Notes under the pieces: model-generated
The model's database searches: none
Seen by the model: the letters and a program-made list of their open reading frames with translations, nothing else
Told to the model about the DNA's origin: nothing
Origin: Lacisediminihabitans sp040549465
GTDB taxonomy: Bacteria > Actinomycetota > Actinomycetes > Actinomycetales > Microbacteriaceae
NCBI RefSeq assembly: GCF_040549465.1
Contig: NZ_JBEPTL010000013.1
Coordinates: 1 to 64,000, forward strand
DNA: 64,000 nucleotides
Reading direction: 5' to 3'
In this document: in pieces, positions 59,948 to 64,000 of the stretch
How the letters are laid out: every line of letters begins with the position of its first letter
Numbering within the stretch: position 1 is the first letter of the stretch
Program-made: the position numbers and the translations under genes

Positions 59948-60628
59948 GTGAGCGAGGCCGACGAGAATCCCATCCTCGCGCCCGGTGAAGAATCGGAGTC
60001 GTTCGCCAGCAGCCCCGTCGTCACCACGGTCTTCGACACCGTGCTTTCCGCAATTCACAACGGCGAACTGCAGCCCGGCGAGCACATCAGTGACGCGGTG
60101 CTCGCCGAACAGCTCGGCGTCTCTCGCACTCCGGTGCGCGAGGCCCTGCAACGACTGCGCGAGATCGGCATCATCGAGGCATCAGCGAGCCGGTTCACCA
60201 GGGTCGCGATCGTCAGTCCGCAGCAGACCGCCGACGCCATGGTCGTTTGGGTCGCCCTGTACGCCGCGCTCGTGATGGAGGTCATCCCGATCGTTCCGGC
60301 CGAGGTCGTGGCAGCGATGAAGCAGGATCACGAACGGTTCCAGCAGAGCCTCACCACCCTCGACATGCAGACGATCGCCACGGCCAACGCCGAGTATTTC
60401 AACCATCTGGTGGCCCTGTCGAAGAATCCAGCCTTGCAGCGCGGCATCAACTCCGTCGTGCATCAGATCCGTCTCGGCAGCCTGCACCTGCCAGAGCGCA
60501 TCGATCTCAGCGCGCTCAGCGAGTCGCAGGCGCTCCTCGTAGCAGCGGCCCGCGATCACGACACAGCGGCAGCGCGAGGTGCGCTGCGGATGCTCGGACT
60601 CATCACCATCCCGACCGAAGAAGACTAG
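59948..60628 (+). CDS. GntR-family regulator, FadR/FCD type
   Basis: A 226-residue regulator. The winged helix is at about residues 25-85: LQPGEHISDAVLAEQLGVSR then TPVREALQRLREIGIIE. The C-terminal FCD-type helical domain contains the weakly conserved EYFNHLVALSKNPALQR, with a His that usually binds metal. GTG 59948. Effector and targets are unknown; no metabolic operon is next to it. Confidence 0.9.
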   Translation: MSEADENPILAPGEESESFASSPVVTTVFDTVLSAIHNGELQPGEHISDAVLAEQLGVSRTPVREALQRLREIGIIEASASRFTRVAIVSPQQTADAMVVWVALYAALVMEVIPIVPAEVVAAMKQDHERFQQSLTTLDMQTIATANAEYFNHLVALSKNPALQRGINSVVHQIRLGSLHLPERIDLSALSESQALLVAAARDHDTAAARGALRMLGLITIPTEED

Positions 60629-60809
60629 GGAGATTCACCCCACAACGGGGGGCCGTGTCCGTATTATGGGGGACCAATATACTGGTAGCTTTCTTACACC
60701 GGCATGAAAATGTCGGCACGATGACGACCAGCAGATACCCCGCTCGAAACCCGAATGACAGCGCTGCGAAGTCCGAATCGGGCGAACGTCGCCACATACC
60801 CAGGCGATT

Positions 60810-60845
60810 CAGCGGATTGGCCACACCCGATTGGCCAGTCCGCTG
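60810..60845. promoter_or_regulatory. 13-bp inverted repeat upstream of the alpha/beta-hydrolase gene
   Basis: CAGCGGATTGGCC (60810-60822) and GGCCAGTCCGCTG (60833-60845) match with one mismatch and a 10-nt loop, 26 bp before the gene start. Could be an operator or a 5' leader hairpin. The 243-bp gap (60629-60871) shows no gene; TATTAT near 60662 could be a -10 element. Confidence 0.5.
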
Positions 60846-60871
60846 ACCTGTTTCTGGCCTACCCTCGAAAT

Positions 60872-61687
60872 ATGCCCCATCTCGATGTCGAAGGCGCTCA
60901 GCTCTACTACGAGACCGATAGTCACATCTCGTCTCCCGCGCTGCTCCTGATCCACGCGGGTATCGCCAACCTGCGGATGTGGGATCCCCAGGTTCCTACG
61001 CTCGCCGAGAACCACTTCGTCATCCGCTTCGATACTCGCGGCTACGGGCAGACCACGACCGAGGATGTGGAGTTCTCCAACCGCGCGGATGCCCTCGACC
61101 TGCTCGATCACCTCGGCATCCAGAAGGCCACGCTGATCGGATGCGCACGTGGCGGCGGCATCGCCATCGACCTCGCCGTCGAGAACCCCGACCGGGTCGC
61201 CGGACTCCTCACCATCGGTTCTGGCCCGAGCGGTTTCCCGGAGACCGAGCTGACATCGGAAGAGGACGACCTGTTCGACCAGCTGGATGCCGCGTTCGAG
61301 GCAGGCGACTGGAACACGCTGTACGACCTCGAGGTGCGTCTCTGGTGCATCGGCCCCACGCGCAACGAGGCGGATCTCGACCCGGATTTCGTCGCCGCCG
61401 CCTACGAACTCAACCGGATGAACATCGCGCACGTCGATGATCGACCCGTTCCGATCCCACTCGAGCCGCCCGCCTACGACAGGCTCGTGGATATCGCCGT
61501 GCCGACCTTCGTGATGGTGGGCGAGCAGGATCTCTCCGCCGCGCTCACCCAGTACGAGTACCTGCTCTCGACGATTCCGGGCGCGGACGGCGCCACCTTC
61601 CGCGATTCCGCGCATATCCCGAGCGTCGAACGACCAGACATCTTCGAGTTGCTGCTCACCGGATGGCTGGCCCGACACAAGCTCTGA
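60872..61687 (+). CDS. Alpha/beta-hydrolase-fold protein lacking the nucleophile Ser
   Basis: A 271-residue single-domain alpha/beta-hydrolase. The oxyanion region LLLIHAGIANLRMWDPQVP is near residues 24-42. The nucleophile elbow reads LIG-C91-A92-R93-GG, so the usual Ser (G-x-S-x-G) is Ala92. The acid Asp220 (VGEQDLS) and base His248 (DSAHIP) are retained. With Ala in place of Ser, normal hydrolysis is unlikely unless Cys91 substitutes. ATG 60872 is chosen; the frame is open to 60755. Function unknown. Confidence 0.85.
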   Translation: MPHLDVEGAQLYYETDSHISSPALLLIHAGIANLRMWDPQVPTLAENHFVIRFDTRGYGQTTTEDVEFSNRADALDLLDHLGIQKATLIGCARGGGIAIDLAVENPDRVAGLLTIGSGPSGFPETELTSEEDDLFDQLDAAFEAGDWNTLYDLEVRLWCIGPTRNEADLDPDFVAAAYELNRMNIAHVDDRPVPIPLEPPAYDRLVDIAVPTFVMVGEQDLSAALTQYEYLLSTIPGADGATFRDSAHIPSVERPDIFELLLTGWLARHKL

Positions 61688-61829
61688 GCGCGACCCCGCA
61701 CATCGCCCGCGGGTGACCCGGGTCGACGCAGCATTCCCGCGCCGGTATCAACCAAACGCCGCGAATCGGCGGATACCCTCGAAGGTACGGCACATTTCGT
61801 GCACATTTTCGAGGATCGGAGGTCGAACC

Positions 61830-63233
61830 ATGTCACACATCACGAGCGCTGCCCGCACCGCGATAATCGGGGAACCCGAGGTTGTCGAAGACGTCACGAC
61901 CTCCACGGGCTGGCTGAGCCTCAAGGCTGCGGTCACGAGCCTGCGCGCGTTGCAAACTCAGGACGGCAGCATCCAAAGCTCCGACGATCACGCGGATGCC
62001 CGCACCCTGGTTGGGCAGATCAGCACCGATCTCCTGAACTTCCGTGAGGTGTTCCCCCACGATTCGGACTACCTCTCCGCCCTCACTGTGGACTTCACGC
62101 GCTGGGCCGACAGCGGTTTCGGCGTGCCCGACTTTCTCGACTCGCTCGACGCATTCCAACCACAGCTCAACCGCGTGAACGGGCTACGCCACCTCGTCGT
62201 CTTTCCGATGTACACGCAGAACGGCAGCACCGACCGCCTGGTCGAGGCTGTGCTGGTCGAGGTGATCTGGCCGGAGTTCGTGGCAGAACTCGAGGCCGGC
62301 GACTACTCGAACAAGCTGTTCGTGCCGATCCGTTTCCTCGACTTCACCGCGGGCTACGACACGAACTCCGCCGTGCTGTTCCCTGAGACGATCGCGATGC
62401 GCGCCATCCCGACCTTCACCTGGGGTGCCATCTTCGCCGACCGCGAGGCTGCCCGATTCCGTCGGGTGGTACGCGCCGCGGCGGAGACGACCAAGCTCGA
62501 GCTTCCGGAAGGCGCCGCACGACTGCTCGACGACCAGCAGCTCACGGAGGAGACCTTCGTGATGTGGGATCTTATCCACGACCGCACCCACATGCGCGGT
62601 GACCTGCCATTCGACCCGTTCATGATCAAGCAGCGGATGCCGTACTTCCTCTACTCGCTCGAGGAGTTACGCTGCGACCTCACCGCCTACCGCGAGGCGG
62701 TGCGGCTGGAACGCGAACTCTCACAGCTCGAACCGGGGAAGATCTCGGCGACGCAGAAGCAAATTCTGGAGCACGCCAAACTCGTGCAGTACGCCGTGCT
62801 CTTCGATCGCATCTTCCGCTTCGCTATCTCCGGCACCAGGGTGCGCAACTACGACGGCCTCGGCGGCCAGCTGCTGTTCGCCTGGCTGCACCAGCACCAC
62901 GTGCTGCACTGGACCGATACCCAACTCACGATCGACTGGGACGAGGTGCCGGAGATGGTGATCGCACTCGGCCGCGAGATCGAGGAGCTCTACTGGCGCT
63001 CGATCGACCGCCCGAAGACGGCGCACTGGCTCGCCGCCTACGACCTGGTCTCTGCGACGCTCACGCCGCATCCGGCATCCAACTGGGCCAGGCGTCAACT
63101 ACCTCTCGACGGTCCGCCGAAGGGCTACACGGATGCTGTGCTGAACGACGAGTTCCCGCTCTCCATGTTCTACGAGGCACTCTCCAAGAAAATGGCCGGC
63201 GTCATCGAGTCGACCTCCGGCATCACCGCGTGA
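61830..63233 (+). CDS. DUF6421 family protein
   Basis: A 467-residue cytoplasmic protein that matches the actinobacterial DUF6421 family from memory of its wording (VLVEVIWPEFVAELEAGDYS, FVMWDLIHDRTHMRGDLPFD). His and Asp residues are grouped in HDRTHMRGD, which suggests a metal site, but no catalytic assignment is possible. No transmembrane or signal segment. ATG 61830 after GATCGGAGG; the frame is open further upstream. Its 3' end overlaps the convergent partial gene by 11 bp. Confidence 0.75.
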   Translation: MSHITSAARTAIIGEPEVVEDVTTSTGWLSLKAAVTSLRALQTQDGSIQSSDDHADARTLVGQISTDLLNFREVFPHDSDYLSALTVDFTRWADSGFGVPDFLDSLDAFQPQLNRVNGLRHLVVFPMYTQNGSTDRLVEAVLVEVIWPEFVAELEAGDYSNKLFVPIRFLDFTAGYDTNSAVLFPETIAMRAIPTFTWGAIFADREAARFRRVVRAAAETTKLELPEGAARLLDDQQLTEETFVMWDLIHDRTHMRGDLPFDPFMIKQRMPYFLYSLEELRCDLTAYREAVRLERELSQLEPGKISATQKQILEHAKLVQYAVLFDRIFRFAISGTRVRNYDGLGGQLLFAWLHQHHVLHWTDTQLTIDWDEVPEMVIALGREIEELYWRSIDRPKTAHWLAAYDLVSATLTPHPASNWARRQLPLDGPPKGYTDAVLNDEFPLSMFYEALSKKMAGVIESTSGITA

Positions 63234-64000
63234 CGACCGCGAAACCCCCAGCCCTCAGCACGATGGTCGCGGTACCCGTGATGGTGCGCTGCTGCGCGAG
63301 GTTGCCCGACCCGTCGTAGCTGCGCACCGTGGCCCGCTGCCCGGCGGTGCCGACAGTGGCCGGCAGAGGCAGCCTCGAGGTGGAGTGCACCAGCTCCGTG
63401 GATGCCGCGGGGCCCGTGAGGCTCAGGCGCGAGACGAGCGGCCGCACGATGAGCGCGTCGAGTTGCACGGTTCCGGCGAGGGAGGTCACCGAGACATCCG
63501 ACCGCGACTGCACGATCGGCAACAGCAGTGACTGCGGGAGCAGCGCGCCAGGCGAAGCCGTGATGCCCTGCGCGCCGACCGCATGCTTCAGCACACCGAT
63601 GGGGAACTTGCCGGTCTGCCAGAGCGACCGCGCAGAACCCGGGTTGGGCTGCAGGACCACGGGTTCGACGTGCCGGGCTCCGCTGGAGGGGCCGAGGTCG
63701 AATGTCGCCTTCCTACCGGGCGCGAGGGCGAGGTAGGCACCGCCGCCGAACTGGGATTCGCCGGTCCACGCAGAATCGGGAGTGACCACGGTGCCGGTCG
63801 TCGAGGTCGATGTCTCCGCCTCGACCACGCTGAGGCCGTCGCGAGCGCCGAGCGCCGGTGTCGCCTGGGCGCGGGCCGCGACATCCGGATTCGCATCGAG
63901 GGCGAGCATCGACAGCAGGCCGTGGATGGTGCTTTCCGCGCCGGAGTTGTGGTTCACCGTTCCGTCGGCCTGCACGCCGTCGAAGGTGACGCCGGTCGCC
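63223..64000 (-). CDS. C-terminal part of a protein with a carbohydrate-binding-like domain (runs off window)
   Basis: The frame is open from the right edge to the stop at 63223, giving about 258 residues of C-terminus. VNHNSGAESTIHGLLSMLAL resembles the end of an alpha/alpha-barrel catalytic domain. It is followed by VEAETSTSTTGTVV and YLALAPGRKATFDLG, which recall CBM-like beta-sandwich modules. The start and any signal peptide are outside the window. I cannot name the family. Confidence 0.6.
   Translation of the reverse strand, partial: ATGVTFDGVQADGTVNHNSGAESTIHGLLSMLALDANPDVAARAQATPALGARDGLSVVEAETSTSTTGTVVTPDSAWTGESQFGGGAYLALAPGRKATFDLGPSSGARHVEPVVLQPNPGSARSLWQTGKFPIGVLKHAVGAQGITASPGALLPQSLLLPIVQSRSDVSVTSLAGTVQLDALIVRPLVSRLSLTGPAASTELVHSTSRLPLPATVGTAGQRATVRSYDGSGNLAQQRTITGTATIVLRAGGFAVVTR

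Noticed and set aside
60662..60667. Strong promoter before the alpha/beta-hydrolase gene from a TATTAT hexamer
   Set aside because: No convincing -35 at the proper distance; noted only as a possible -10.

Overview
The window is high-GC actinobacterial chromosome, most likely from the family Microbacteriaceae. The signs are GTG/TTG starts, ATGA operon overlaps, SufU/SufS, a DUF222-HNH endonuclease, a YhgE/Pip locus, a DUF6421 gene and a purine gene layout usual in that family. No rRNA, tRNA, CRISPR array or prophage was seen. One IS5-type insertion sequence enters from the left edge.

The backbone is de novo purine synthesis: purM and purF (142-2833, divergent), purD-purC (3822-5998), purS-purQ (32569-33602), purL (38110-40476) and purA (45744-47030). 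Two accessory blocks lie between purC and purS. The first (7421-21601) is a complete mycofactocin locus: mftG and mftR leftward; mftA, mftB and mftC rightward; five tandem mycofactocin-type short-chain dehydrogenases; a MoxR ATPase plus VWA protein; then mftD, mftE and mftF. MftABCDEF would make and glycosylate the redox peptide, the dehydrogenases would use it with a bound nicotinamide, and MftG would re-oxidise it. A decayed carboxylesterase lies at its left border. The second (21752-28180) is a sugar-uptake operon (two permeases, binding lipoprotein, GH2 glycosidase) divergent from a LacI regulator. It is followed by small redox and regulator pairs (28278-31210) and an AI-2E family permease.

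The right half holds GAPDH, sufSU, purL, a DUF559-like nuclease, two SDRs, chorismate mutase, an Ohr/OsmC protein, a degenerate SGNH protein, purA, a TetR/pseudo-ABC/YhgE operon, a SpoU-type methyltransferase, an aldo-keto reductase, an HNH protein, transporters, a NagD-like phosphatase, a septum-formation-type membrane protein with pyrE, exonuclease III, a GntR regulator, an alpha/beta-hydrolase lacking its nucleophile, DUF6421, and the C-terminus of a secreted protein.

Points that stand out: a shared operator-like palindrome before mftA and before mftD; five mycofactocin dehydrogenases in tandem, two with identical 56-bp starts; a Cys-rich tail on MftC; the MoxR-VWA pair inside the cluster; three proteins with lost catalytic motifs; several families of short repeats, one inserted into purC and purS coding sequence; a perfect 17-bp-arm palindrome inside lacI; and a 200-bp poly-G/poly-C block before purL that looks like an assembly artefact.
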